64,000 nucleotides of DNA from contig NZ_JAKSYD010000289.1 of NCBI RefSeq assembly GCF_022829605.1, positions 117,112-181,111 of the forward strand, written 5' to 3'. The notes below the pieces were generated by a model that was not told where the DNA came from, made no database searches, and was given only the letters and a program-made list of their open reading frames with translations. Within the stretch, counting starts at the first letter, position 1; the number at the start of each line of letters is the position of its first letter. Below are positions 1 through 9,469 of this stretch, piece after piece. The stretch is from Methylobacterium sp. E-065 (GTDB taxonomy: Bacteria; Pseudomonadota; Alphaproteobacteria; Rhizobiales; Beijerinckiaceae). Made by a program: the position numbers and the translations under genes.

Positions 1-1912
1 GGGCGGCCGGGACGAGTTGTTCGCCGCGGTCGAGAAGACCCGCACGCCGATGATCCTGACCGACCCGAGCCGGCCGGACGACCCCATCGTCTTCGCCAAC
101 CGGGCCTTCTAGGACCTGTCCGGCTACGGCGCTAACGAATTGCTCGGCCGCAACTGCCGCTTCCTGCAGGGACCGGACACCGACCCCGCCCACGTCCAGG
201 CCATCCGGGACGCGTTGGCGGCCAGGCGCGACCTCGCCATCGATATCGTCAACTACCGGCGTGACGGCACGCCCTTCCTCAACGAGCTCTTCATCAGCCC
301 GATCCTCGATGCAGAGGGGCGCGTTCTCTATCACTTCGGTAGCCAGGTCGACGTCACCGGCTACCGGCAGACGATGTCGCGCCTGGCGAAGAACGAGCGG
401 CGGCAGCGGGCGGTGTTCGACAGCGCCGTGGAGTTCGCCATCGTCGTCACCGACTGCGACGGCCTAGTCACCGATTGGAACGCCGGGGCGGAACGCGTGT
501 TCGGCTGGACCGCCGAGGAGATGCGCGGGCAACCCGCCGACCGCTTCTTCACGCCCGAGGACCGAGCGGCCGGTCGCATCGAGACCGAGATGCGCCGGGC
601 CCGTGAGGAGGGCCGCGCCTCCGACGAGCGATGGCATCTGCGCAAGGACGGCAGCCGCTTTTGGGCGTCCGGCGAGATGATGCCGCTGTTCGACAAGGTC
701 GGGAAGCACTTCGGCTTCACCAAGATCGCCCGCGACCGTACCGCCGAGCACGAGGCAGGACGCGCGTTGAGGGAGAGCGAGGCGAGACTCAGCGAGAGCG
801 AGGACCACTTCCGGCACACGGTCGAATTGAACCCGCAGGTGCCGTGGACCTGCGACCCGGCCGGCAACATCACGTCCTACTCGAACCGCTGGCTCGAACT
901 GACGGGCCAGGCGCCAGGCGAGCCGGACGGCACCGGCTGGATGAAGGCCCTTCATCCGGACGACGTCCCGCGTACCGTCGAGGTGTTCTCCGCGAGCCTC
1001 TCCTCGGGCGACCCGGTCGACGTGGACTACCGCATTAACATCGCGGGGAGCGGCGAGTACCGCTGGATGCGCGCCCGCGCGCAGGCCCGCCGCGACGCGG
1101 CCGGGAGCATCGTGCGCTGGTACGGGGTGGTCGAGGACATCCACGACCGCCGCCTCGTCGAGGAGGCCCTGCGCGAGAGCGAGAATCGGTACCGCACGCT
1201 TTTTGAGACCATCGAGGTCGGGTTCTACATCCTCAGGCTGCGGTTCGACGCGGACGGGCGGGCGGTCGACTACCTGATCGAGGAGGCCAACCCGGCCTTC
1301 GCCCGGCAGACCGGCGCCGACCTCGCCGGCAGGTGGGTCAGCACGTTCGCGCCCGGCCTGGAACGGCATTGGTTCGACAGCTACGGCCGCGTGGCCCGGA
1401 CCGGCGAGCCGGCCCGATTTGAGAACTACGCCTCCGGGTTCGGGCGCTGGTTCGACGTGCGCGCGCACCGGGTCGGCGAACCGGGGGACCACCGCGTCGC
1501 CGTGTTCTTCAATGACATCACCGCTCGCAGGAATGCCGAGCTGCTCGCGGAGACCAACGAGCGCGAGCTCCGCCTGATCGCTGACGCGCTTCCGGTGCTG
1601 ATCGCGTTCATCGACGCCGGCCACGTCTACCGCTTCGCCAACGAGGCTTATCGAGATTGGTTCTTCGTCCCGCCGGACGAGGTGGTGGGACGAGACGTCC
1701 GCAAGCTCCTGGGCCCGGCCGGTTACGCGGCCCGGCCGGTTACGCGGCCCGGAAGGATTTCGTCGACCGGGCCCTCGGGGGCGAGTCCGTCCTGTTCGAG
1801 CTCGACTGACCGCATCGGGACGGGCGCCTGCGCGTCGCCGAGATCCGCTACCTGCCCCGGCGCGATACCGGGGGCGCGGTCGACGGCTTCCATGTCTTCG
1901 TCCAGGACGTGA
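1..1912 (+). pseudogene. LOV/multi-PAS sensor kinase, N-terminal half, broken
   Basis: The frame is open from the window edge and encodes a LOV domain (core NCRFLQ with the photoactive Cys) followed by at least four PAS repeats. It is interrupted by TAG at 110-112, between FANRAF and DLSGY in the middle of the LOV fold. A perfect 17-bp tandem duplication (1712-1728 and 1729-1745) then shifts the frame; removing one copy restores GYAARKDFVDRAL. The restored frame meets TGA at 1807-1809 (FELD-stop-PHRDG) before joining the kinase frame. An open stretch from TTG 140 to 1912 exists, but its last ~55 residues are frameshift product. Originally this and the next gene were surely one LOV hybrid histidine kinase of more than 1150 residues. 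The true N-terminus is outside the window. Confidence 0.85.
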
Positions 1913-3504
1913 CCGACAGGCACCGGGCCGAGGCCCTGCTCCGTTCCGAGAAGTCGGAGCTCGAAGCCCAGGTCGCCGCGCGCACGGCCGAGCGCGACGA
2001 GATCTGGCGCGTCTCCAGCGATCTCCTCTGCGTCGCGACCCTCGACGGCCACTTCACGAGCCTCAACCCGGCCTGGCGCACGACGTTGGGCTGGTCGGAG
2101 GACGAGTTGAGGGGAAAGCCCTTCCTCGATTTCGTGCACCCCGACGACCATTCATCCACGAAGACCGCCGCGGCGGGGCTGATTCGGGGCGAGGCGCAAC
2201 TCTTCTTCGAGAACCGATACCGGCATCGGGACGGCAGCTACCGCTGGCTGTCCTGGAACGCGGTGCCGCGCGGGGGGCTGGTCTATTCGGCCGTCCGCGA
2301 CGTGACCGAGGCCAAGACGGCGGCCGAGGCCCTGGCCAAGACCGAGGAAGCCCTGCGCCAGTCCCAGAAGATGGAGGCGGTAGGGCAATTGACCGGCGGC
2401 CTCGCGCACGACTTCAACAACATGCTCGCCGGCATCGTCGGCTCCCTGGAGCTGATGCAGACCCGCATGCTCCAGGGGCGGATGTCCGACTTGGAGCGCT
2501 ACATCGGCGCGGCGCAGGGCGCTGCCAAGCGCGCCGCCGCCCTCACGCACCGCCTGCTCGCCTTCTCCCGACGCCAGACGCTCGATCCGAAGCCGACCGA
2601 CGTGAACCGGCTGGTCGAGGGCATGGTCGACCTCGTCCGCCGCACCGTCGGCCCCGCGGTACCGGTCGAGTTCGTCGGCATGGGCGGCGTGTGGCCGACG
2701 CTGGTCGACCCGAGCCAGTTGGAGAACGCGCTGCTCAACCTGTGCATCAACGCCCGCGACGCGATGCCGGACGGCGGCAGGATCACCATCGAGACCGGCA
2801 ACCGCTGGCTGGACGAGCGCGGCGCCCGCGAGCGCGACCTGAGCCCGGGCCAGTACGTCGCGCTCTGCGTCTCGGACACCGGGACCGGCATGACCCCGGA
2901 CGTCGTCGCCAAGGCGTTCGACCCGTTCTTCACGACCAAGCCGCTCGGCGAGGGCACCGGCCTCGGCCTGTCGATGATCTACGGGTTCGCCAAGCAGTCG
3001 GGCGGCCAGGTCCGGATCTACTCCGAGGTCGGGCAGGGCACGATGGTCTGCGTCTACCTTCCCCGCCACCTTGGCGAGGCCGAGGATGCCGAGGTCGTGG
3101 CCGACCTCTCGGACGCCGCTCGCGCCAAGGCCGTTGAGACGGTGCTGGTGGTCGACGACGAACCGACCGTGCGCATGCTGGTCACCGAGGTGCTGGAGGA
3201 CCTCGGCTACGCCGCCATCGAGGCCGGCGACGGCGCTTCGGGCCTGAAGGTGCTCCAGTCCGACGTGCGCATCGACCTGCTCGTCACCGATGTCGGCCTG
3301 CCCGGGGGCCTGAACGGTCGCCAGATGGCGGACGCCGCGCGCCAGCACCGCCCGGACCTCAAGGTCCTGTTCATCACCGGCTACGCGGAGAACGCCGTGC
3401 TCAACCATGGGCACCTGGCGCACGGCATGAACGTGATGACCAAGCCGTTCGCCCTGGAGGCGCTGGCCACCCGTATCCGCGGCATCATCGAGGGTCAGGG
3501 CTGA
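1909..3504 (+). CDS. PAS-histidine kinase-receiver module (C-terminal half of broken LOV kinase)
   Basis: 531 residues from GTG 1909. A PAS domain lies at about residues 30-140 and a HisKA dimerisation helix carries the phospho-acceptor His167 in GLAHDFNN. The HATPase domain has DTGTGM and GTGLGLS boxes, and a C-terminal receiver has Asp461 in VTDVGLPG. All catalytic motifs look intact, so the segment could still make a cytosolic hybrid kinase lacking its light-sensing LOV input. The GTG is simply an internal Val codon of the ancestral gene (FVQDVTDRHR), with no clear ribosome site. Whether it is translated on its own is uncertain; it may be only the tail of a pseudogene. Confidence 0.75.
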   Translation: MTDRHRAEALLRSEKSELEAQVAARTAERDEIWRVSSDLLCVATLDGHFTSLNPAWRTTLGWSEDELRGKPFLDFVHPDDHSSTKTAAAGLIRGEAQLFFENRYRHRDGSYRWLSWNAVPRGGLVYSAVRDVTEAKTAAEALAKTEEALRQSQKMEAVGQLTGGLAHDFNNMLAGIVGSLELMQTRMLQGRMSDLERYIGAAQGAAKRAAALTHRLLAFSRRQTLDPKPTDVNRLVEGMVDLVRRTVGPAVPVEFVGMGGVWPTLVDPSQLENALLNLCINARDAMPDGGRITIETGNRWLDERGARERDLSPGQYVALCVSDTGTGMTPDVVAKAFDPFFTTKPLGEGTGLGLSMIYGFAKQSGGQVRIYSEVGQGTMVCVYLPRHLGEAEDAEVVADLSDAARAKAVETVLVVDDEPTVRMLVTEVLEDLGYAAIEAGDGASGLKVLQSDVRIDLLVTDVGLPGGLNGRQMADAARQHRPDLKVLFITGYAENAVLNHGHLAHGMNVMTKPFALEALATRIRGIIEGQG

Positions 3505-3624
3505 CCGGCCCCAGGGCATCCACGGCGGCGCAGGGTTCCGTTTGCAGACCGGTCTCGCCACTTTCGGGCGGCAGCATCGCCGAAGGTCGAACAGGAGAAA
3601 CGATCCCGCCCGTGACGGCGTCGC

Positions 3625-4170
3625 TCAGTTCAGCCGCTCCTTGACCTCGATCCTGGCGGCGAGCGCCTGGCCGATCTTGAACAGGGCGCTGCGGAGGTCC
3701 GGCAGGGCCTCCTTGCCACCGTCGGACTCGATGAGCGAATGCGCCAGGAGCAGGTGATCCGCGACCTGGTCCAGCCAGGAATTCGGCATCGTGTTCGGAT
3801 GGGGCGCCGGCGGCACGAACCGCTCGATCTTGCCGTAGGCCGTGATCGTGTCCGTCGCGCCCGGGGCCAGTTCCGTCACCGTGCCGAAGTAACCGATGAA
3901 GGCATCGCCCAGCATGCCGAACGCAGGGACGCCGCCCGCTCCGACCCAGCGAAGGGTGCGGTCCGGCCTGAGTAGCCGATACCTGACGCTGAACTCCTCC
4001 CCGCGACGGACCGCGGCAGCCATCGTTTCCGCGACGATGGCCCTGTCGTCGGAGTGGACGCGATCCAGCCATCCGAGGCCGAGGGCGTCGGCGACCTCCT
4101 GTCCGGTGAGCGTCGTCCACTCCGGGCTGGTGTAGACGCAGGCACCGGCCGCGTCCGTGACGAAGATCAT
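3625..4170 (-). CDS. Small PAS-domain protein
   Basis: 181 residues from ATG 4170. Residues 1-100 form a single PAS_3-type fold (FVTDAAGACVYTSPEW ... VHSDDR ... RYRLLRPDRTLRWV). A ~75-residue tail without kinase or receiver motifs is rich in Ala, Leu and charged residues and probably helical. Such stand-alone PAS proteins are common beside hybrid kinases in methylobacteria. It lies downstream of the hybrid kinase at 4374-6443 on the same strand with a ~200-bp gap, so it may be co-transcribed. The PAS starts almost at the initiator Met, so an earlier start is possible, though upstream codons do not look coding. Ligand and partner are unknown. Confidence 0.7.
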   Translation of the reverse strand: MIFVTDAAGACVYTSPEWTTLTGQEVADALGLGWLDRVHSDDRAIVAETMAAAVRRGEEFSVRYRLLRPDRTLRWVGAGGVPAFGMLGDAFIGYFGTVTELAPGATDTITAYGKIERFVPPAPHPNTMPNSWLDQVADHLLLAHSLIESDGGKEALPDLRSALFKIGQALAARIEVKERLN

Positions 4171-4373
4171 CGATGGGCCTCTGCTTGGGCGGATGCTTCG
4201 AGACAATATCTCTCCGCAGCGGCGGCACAAGCGTCGGCCCGATACCGTTTCCAGCCGGGCATCCGCCCCGTCTCGCGGTCCGCGCGGTTTCCACGTCACC
4301 CGCGTCGAGAAGGCGTGTCGGCGGGGTTCGTGACCACTTGCCCGGGCATCGGACCGGGAAGGTTCGACGGTTC

Positions 4374-6443
4374 CTACCGTAGACCGAGGAACCGATGCAG
4401 GATGCGGCCGAGCTGCTCGGCGGAATAGGGCTTGTGCAGCAGCTCGAACCCGTGCGTGCCCTCCTGCGCCAGCACGTGACTGTAGCCGGACGCCAGGACC
4501 ACTGGCAGGTGCGGCAGCCGCCGCTGCAGGGTCTTGGCGAGGTCCACGCCACCCATGCCCGGCATCACCACGTCGGAGAACACCATGTCGAAGCCGTTGC
4601 CGTCGGCGCCGAGCCGGTCCAGCGCCTCTTCGGCGTTGGCCGCCCAGGTCGGCCGGTAGCCGAGGTCTTCCAGGATCTGGGTCGCGAACTGGCCGACGCC
4701 GATGTTGTCCTCGACCACCAAGATACGCTGGCCGGTTCCCAAAGGAGCCAGCTCGCCGTCGTGCACGCGGTCGCGGGCTAGACTTTCCTCGGGCTCGACT
4801 TCGGGGAGGTAGAGGGTGAAAGTGGTGCCTTCCCCAATCGCGCTGGCCACGTCGACGTCGCCGCCCGACTGCTTGGCGAACCCGAACACCTGGGACAGCC
4901 CGAGCCCCGTGCCCTTGCCAATCTCCTTTGTGGTGAAGAACGGCTCGAAGATCCGCCCGATCCGGTCCGGGGGGATGCCTGAGCCCGTATCGGTCAGGGA
5001 GACCGCCGCGAAGGCCTCGCGCGAACTGGCATGGCCGCGGATGGCGGGAAGAGCCGCCCCGCACCCCAGGCGGAGGGTGAGCGTTCCCTCCCCGTCCATC
5101 GCGTCTCGGGCGTTGACCGCCATGTTGACCAGCGCGGTCTCGAACTGGCTCAGGTCCGCCCGGACGAAGCACGGCGCATGGGGCATATCCGTCACCACGC
5201 GGACGCGCGCGCCGGTGACGGTGTCGAGCATCTCGGCGATCCCGCCGACCTTCTCGCCGACGTCGAACACCTCGGGCTTGAGGGCCTGGCGGCGTGCGAA
5301 GGCCAGCAACTGGCCGGTGAGCTTGGCGGCCCGCTCCACGGTCTCCGAGACCGCGTTGAGGTAGCGGTCCTTGCGCGCCTCGGGCAGGTCCGGCCGGCGC
5401 AGGAAGTCCACCGACGAGCGGATGATGGTGAGCAGGTTGTTGAAATCGTGCGCGACGCCGCCGGTGAGTTGGCCGACGGCTTCGAGCTTCTGGGATTGGC
5501 GAAGCGCTTCCTGCGCATGTTCCAGGTCGGCCTGCCGCTCCCGCTCGACGGTGATGTCCCGCCCTGTCGCGTAGGTCAGGTTCCCGGCCGGCGCTGCGGT
5601 CCAGGAGATCCAGCGCGTCGAGCCGTCCCTGTGACGGTAGCGGTTGACGATGCGGGGCATCCCTCCCCCGGCCGCCTCGGTGTAAGCCTCGACCGTCTCG
5701 GCATGGTCCTCGGCCAGGACGAACTCGTTGACGTGGTGGCCGACGAGCTCGTGCGGCTCGTAGCCGAGCAGGTGGGTCCAGGCCGGGTTGACCCTCCGGA
5801 ACACCCCCTCGAAATCGATGATCAGCATCAGGTCCGGGGCGGTGTCCCACATCAGGTCCCGCTCGGTGGTACGCTCCTGCACCCGCTGCTCAAGGGTCGC
5901 GTTCAGACAACGCACCTCGTCGAGCGCCCGCTCCAGATTTTCCTGGCTCTCCTTGAGGGCGGCGTCGGCCAGCATCCGCTGCGTGGTTTCGTTGGTGAAG
6001 ATGAAGAGGCCTGCCACCGCTCCGTCGGCATCGAGCACGCGCGAGTAGGAGAAGGAGAACCACGTCTGCGCCGCCCCGCGGTCGGTGTCGAGCTTCCACG
6101 GAAGGTCCTCGAAGCGATGGCTGCGCCCGGCGAAGGCGTCCTCGATGATCGGCTGCGCCTGGTCCCAAGCGTCCGCCCAGACCCGGTCGAAGCGCTCGCC
6201 CGTAGCCCAGGCCAGCCGAGGGCCGAGCAGCCTAGAATAGGTGTCGTTGAAGAAGAAATGCAGGTCCGGCCCCCAGGCCAGGATCATGCTCTCGGGCGAG
6301 TTCAGGACCAGTGAGAGCGCGGTCTTGAAAGCTTGCGGCCACGTCTCGGGTTGCCCAAGAGGATGGCCCGACCAGTCGCGCTCGCGAATGAGGCGCGCGG
6401 CCTCACCGCCCCCGGAGAGGAACGCCGTCGCGTCGATCACCAC
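4374..6443 (-). CDS. PAS hybrid histidine kinase with C-terminal receiver
   Basis: 689 residues, no membrane segment. An N-terminal PAS/GAF-like region (to ~150) is followed by a coiled-coil linker and a PAS domain (~200-310: DLMLIIDFEGVFRRVNPAW). The HisKA domain has His332 in GGVAHDFNN, the ATPase lid has GTGLGLSQVFGFAKQSGG, and the receiver has Asp624 in FSDVVMPGMGG. It is therefore a cytosolic autokinase that can pass phosphate to its own receiver. It is closely similar to the kinase at 35881-38307 from the second PAS onward, indicating a paralogous pair. The GTG/ATG region at 6443 agrees with the usual N-terminal start of this family. The signal it senses cannot be read from sequence. 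Confidence 0.88.
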   Translation of the reverse strand: MVIDATAFLSGGGEAARLIRERDWSGHPLGQPETWPQAFKTALSLVLNSPESMILAWGPDLHFFFNDTYSRLLGPRLAWATGERFDRVWADAWDQAQPIIEDAFAGRSHRFEDLPWKLDTDRGAAQTWFSFSYSRVLDADGAVAGLFIFTNETTQRMLADAALKESQENLERALDEVRCLNATLEQRVQERTTERDLMWDTAPDLMLIIDFEGVFRRVNPAWTHLLGYEPHELVGHHVNEFVLAEDHAETVEAYTEAAGGGMPRIVNRYRHRDGSTRWISWTAAPAGNLTYATGRDITVERERQADLEHAQEALRQSQKLEAVGQLTGGVAHDFNNLLTIIRSSVDFLRRPDLPEARKDRYLNAVSETVERAAKLTGQLLAFARRQALKPEVFDVGEKVGGIAEMLDTVTGARVRVVTDMPHAPCFVRADLSQFETALVNMAVNARDAMDGEGTLTLRLGCGAALPAIRGHASSREAFAAVSLTDTGSGIPPDRIGRIFEPFFTTKEIGKGTGLGLSQVFGFAKQSGGDVDVASAIGEGTTFTLYLPEVEPEESLARDRVHDGELAPLGTGQRILVVEDNIGVGQFATQILEDLGYRPTWAANAEEALDRLGADGNGFDMVFSDVVMPGMGGVDLAKTLQRRLPHLPVVLASGYSHVLAQEGTHGFELLHKPYSAEQLGRILHRFLGLR

Positions 6444-6758
6444 CTCACGCCTCGCAGGACTCGGTTCGGGCCTCGGAAGCGGAGCACCGGCCTGGGCTCC
6501 ATGTGTCGGTGACGAGAGGGTGGGCGGACATACGGATGTTCGGCCTCGGATTCGAAGAGGTGGAAAGCGTTTTCGCGCTGCAAGGCGTCAACGCTCGACG
6601 ACGCGGCTCGGTCCGCAAGGCGCTCCGACTGCACCATCCTCGCCACGAAGGCGCGATCCCGGTCGTTCCATCCCGAATGGTTCCGGACGCGATGGACGGG
6701 CACGCACAGCCTGTCGGGCGTCGGGCGCCCGAGGACGGAACGGGATCGAGCGCCGTCC
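6444..6758. other. Gap without a supportable gene
   Basis: About 315 bp between the start of the hybrid kinase and the MarR remnant. Short open frames on both strands overlap each other and none resembles a protein family. The kinase promoter must lie here. I see no convincing -35/-10 pair or terminator. Confidence 0.5.
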
Positions 6759-7128
6759 TCATCTGCCCTGCCGCGGCCGACCCGGGTAAGCGCCCTGCAC
6801 CGCGACGGGGGCGGTGACGCGGTCCGCGAGATTCATCAGTTCTTGCCGCAGAGCCGACAGCGAGCCGTCCGACAGACCCACCCGGCATACGACGTCCTGC
6901 TGCGCCTTCGAGGCTTCCTCCTCCAGTCGACGCCCGGCATCGGTCAGGGCGACCAGCACCACCCGCCGGTCCGAGGTCCTGGCGCGGGCGACGAAGCCGG
7001 CGGCCTCCAGCCTGTCGACGAGCGGCGTGATCGCGCTGGGCCCGATGTGGAGCCGCGCGCCGAGTTCGCCGGCCGGACGATTTTCATGTCCCGCCGACAG
7101 GCCGGTTGTCGTGCGCAGACCTGCCGGT
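6759..7128 (-). pseudogene. MarR-family regulator, 5'-truncated remnant
   Basis: Reading leftward, the frame gives GELGARLHIGPSAITPLVDRLEAAG, then TSDRRVVLVALTDAGRRL. This is the recognition helix and the classical DR.V.V.LT..G wing of MarR regulators, followed by the C-terminal dimerisation helix (LRQELMNLADRV). The N-terminal helices, about 40 residues in a normal ~145-residue MarR, are missing: the frame closes at a TGA near 7129 and offers no good start codon. Only a GTG inside the wing (6962) would open a 67-residue ORF, too short to bind DNA. The most likely reading is a decayed or rearranged regulator of the adjoining sugar-oxidation genes. Confidence 0.65.
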
Positions 7129-7276
7129 CACAGCAGCCGTTGGCTTGAGGCGGATCATCCGAGCCGGGCGAGGGCCTGAGCGGGGCTCATCCGGTCACAC
7201 GCTCGCAGGGGCACCGAACCGTCGAGGGCGCGTTCGGGTTCAACGCGCATCGCGATCGACGCGTGGTTGGTAGGAT

Positions 7277-8263
7277 ATGGGAAGCATGATGTCGAAGAGC
7301 ATCGATTTGTCGCCGGGCCGGCTTCTGCGTAAGGCGGGGCCGCCCCGGAAGCTCGACAGCTTCACCGGTATCGAGGTGCACGATCCCAGGCTCGAAGAGG
7401 CTCTGTCCCTCGATGAGGTGCCGTCGATCCTCTATCAATTCACCCTGCACGGCGAGGGCACGATCTGGGATGCGTCGCGCGACCGCCTGATCTGGTCCGA
7501 CGTGCCGAACCGGCGCCTCCTCGCGTGGTATCCCGATGGCCGTGTCGAGGTCGCCATCGACAACACGCAGTTCATGAACGGCAATGCCGTCGATGCCGAG
7601 GGGCGCCTCGTCCATTGCGAGCATGGCCGACGCTGCATCAGCCGCTCGAACGCCGACGGCGAGCCGGAACCGATCGTCACCCACTACGAGGACAAGCGCC
7701 TGAACTCGCCCAACGACGTGACCGTGGCGCAGGATGGCTCGATCTGGTTCACGGATCCGACCTTCGGCATCCTCATGCCGAACCAGGGCAGCCTCGTCGA
7801 TCCCGAACTCGACCACCGCAGCGTCTACCGGTTCGATTCCCGCGACGGCGCGTTGCGTCGCATGGCCGACTTCGAGCAGCCGAACGGTTTGTTCTTCTCA
7901 CCGGACGGGCGCACACTCTACGTGTCCGACACGGCTCGGTCCCTCGGCGAGATCATCGGTGGCCACGCGCGCGACACCCACGAGATCCAGGCGTTCACCG
8001 TGGCTGCTACCGGCGAGCTCTCGGAGCGGCGACTGTTCTGCCGCACCGACCATGGTTATCCGGATGGGTTTGCCGTCGACGAGCGCGGCTGGGTCTGGAC
8101 GACGGCCGGCGACGGCATCCACATCTACGCGTCGGACGGCATTCGCCTCGGTTTTATCCCGATGCCCGCCACGCCCTCGAACTGTTGCTTCGACGGCCCG
8201 GGCCGCGGTCGCCTGTTCATCGCCGCGCAATCTTACCTTCTGGCGGTCGACCTGCGCGCCTGA
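7277..8263 (+). CDS. SMP-30/gluconolactonase family protein
   Basis: 328 residues forming a six-bladed beta-propeller lactonase. The metal-binding set of the family is visible: Glu60 (HGEGTIWD), Asn146 (NSPNDVT) and Asp263 (YPDGFAVD). Members hydrolyse sugar lactones such as gluconolactone to the acid with a divalent metal. There is no signal peptide, so it probably acts in the cytosol. ATG 7277 is preceded by AGGA; ATG 7286 is an alternative start. A second copy with the same motifs lies at 12976-13911, and sugar dehydrogenase genes lie between them, which supports a role in opening lactones formed by those enzymes. The exact substrate is not known. Confidence 0.88.
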   Translation: MGSMMSKSIDLSPGRLLRKAGPPRKLDSFTGIEVHDPRLEEALSLDEVPSILYQFTLHGEGTIWDASRDRLIWSDVPNRRLLAWYPDGRVEVAIDNTQFMNGNAVDAEGRLVHCEHGRRCISRSNADGEPEPIVTHYEDKRLNSPNDVTVAQDGSIWFTDPTFGILMPNQGSLVDPELDHRSVYRFDSRDGALRRMADFEQPNGLFFSPDGRTLYVSDTARSLGEIIGGHARDTHEIQAFTVAATGELSERRLFCRTDHGYPDGFAVDERGWVWTTAGDGIHIYASDGIRLGFIPMPATPSNCCFDGPGRGRLFIAAQSYLLAVDLRA

Positions 8264-8286
8264 GCGGCGCTTGGTCCCTCGGACGA

Positions 8287-8748
8287 CTACTTGAAGCGAC
8301 CCGGTTGGTTTACAGTCGGCTCCACGTCGAGGCCCGTCACGATCATCACACAAGGCTGATCGCCGACGGTGCCCGACAGATGACCATTTTTGCCGTCGCG
8401 CTCCCTGGTGTTCTGGTCCTCGCCCATCATCAGTTCGCCCGGCCCCATCTCGACGCGGGTTCCGTCCATGGTCTCAACGAACCAGCGGCCCGACAGGATC
8501 GCGATCCACTGCGGCTTCGGGTTCTCGTGCCATTGCCCGACCCAGCCAACGGGGAGCACCGTGACCGTGACGTTGGACTTCGTCGGCTCCTGCTTGTCGT
8601 TCCATTGCGGGGCGGTCTCGGAGTTCACGCCCTCGAACGTGAACGCGTCGAGTTCGAATCGCGCCTGACGACTCACGCCGTCTACATCGGTGTAGACGTG
8701 CCAGTACGGCACCCGAGGCGGCGGGCCTCCGTTGTCCTGATTGGCCAT
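8287..8748 (-). CDS. Cupin-domain protein
   Basis: 153 residues starting at ATG 8748, which has AAGGAA just upstream; a TTG start at 8763 is possible. The centre holds a cupin barrel with GQWHENPKPQW followed by the conserved G-rich turn VEMGPGELMMGED. Only one of the usual His pair is obvious, so metal binding is uncertain. It lies immediately downstream of the DoxX gene on the same strand, forming a two-gene operon convergent with the SMP-30 gene. Cupins of this size are often small isomerases, dioxygenases or sugar-binding proteins. No specific reaction can be assigned. Confidence 0.75.
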   Translation of the reverse strand: MANQDNGGPPPRVPYWHVYTDVDGVSRQARFELDAFTFEGVNSETAPQWNDKQEPTKSNVTVTVLPVGWVGQWHENPKPQWIAILSGRWFVETMDGTRVEMGPGELMMGEDQNTRERDGKNGHLSGTVGDQPCVMIVTGLDVEPTVNQPGRFK

Positions 8749-8759
8749 AGGCTGTTCCT

Positions 8760-9236
8760 TCAACGGTTGTCGGGGATGGAGCGGCTCGCGGCGGCCCAGG
8801 GGCCGTTCGCCAGCGGATGCGCGACCACCTGCACGACCGGCGCGTAGGCACCGCCGATCACCACCAGAAGAAGCCCGCCGACGAGGCCGAAGTTCTTGAA
8901 GAAGTCCCAGAAATGGGTGCGGCCCTCACCGTTCTTCGACCAGAAGTCCGGGAACCGCCAGAACGGGTGATACATCAGTGCCGTGACGGCGCAGAAGCCG
9001 GCGAGCACGAAGGCCGCTGCCCGGTCGAACACCCCGACGACGATCAGAACCGGCGTCACCGCCTCGACCAGGATGCCGAGGATGAGCAGCAGGCTCGGGA
9101 AGGGCAACGGTCCGGAGCGCGCCTGCCCCATAGCCTCGTCCCAATGCGCGACCTTGTCGTAGGCGCTCAACGGAAACATGCCGACGAGGCAGATCTTGGC
9201 CAGGAGCGGCACGGCGACGAGATCGAGCCACGTCAT
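8760..9236 (-). CDS. DoxX-family integral membrane protein
   Basis: 158 residues from ATG 9236 (MTWLDLVAVPLLAKIC). Four hydrophobic helices run through the chain, with FPLSAYDKVAHWDEAM after the first and a typical LMYHPFWRFPD loop in the middle. This matches the four-helix DoxX/DoxD type associated with the quinone pool or thiol redox functions. A longer GTG start at 9377 is open but would add an Arg/Pro-rich leader unlike the family. The gene sits just upstream of the cupin gene and faces away from a GMC dehydrogenase, so a membrane redox role is a reasonable inference. Confidence 0.78.
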   Translation of the reverse strand: MTWLDLVAVPLLAKICLVGMFPLSAYDKVAHWDEAMGQARSGPLPFPSLLLILGILVEAVTPVLIVVGVFDRAAAFVLAGFCAVTALMYHPFWRFPDFWSKNGEGRTHFWDFFKNFGLVGGLLLVVIGGAYAPVVQVVAHPLANGPWAAASRSIPDNR

Positions 9237-9469
9237 CGGAAGTGGGACGTCGGGTGCATGGGAGGGTCCGGCGGGGGGAGGGCGGGAACGGTGTTCGGGT
9301 GCCCAACGCCGCTTGGCTTCCACGGTTGCCGCGCGACGCCGCAGGAGGGAGAGGATTTGCTGCAGCGCGGCGAGCACGATCCCGTGACTCCGGACGTTGG
9401 AACGTCTCCAAGCTTGTCCCGTTGGCGGGCGAACCCGTCCCGGAGCGGGCCGCAGCGTGAGACCGAGCG

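Noticed and set aside
464..1624. Long antisense frame across the LOV kinase
   Set aside because: Low-complexity shadow of a high-GC gene; no family motifs.
3625..5850. 741-residue minus-strand frame over the hybrid kinase
   Set aside because: Only its last 181 residues (PAS) look real; the rest is an out-of-frame copy of the kinase at 4374-6443.
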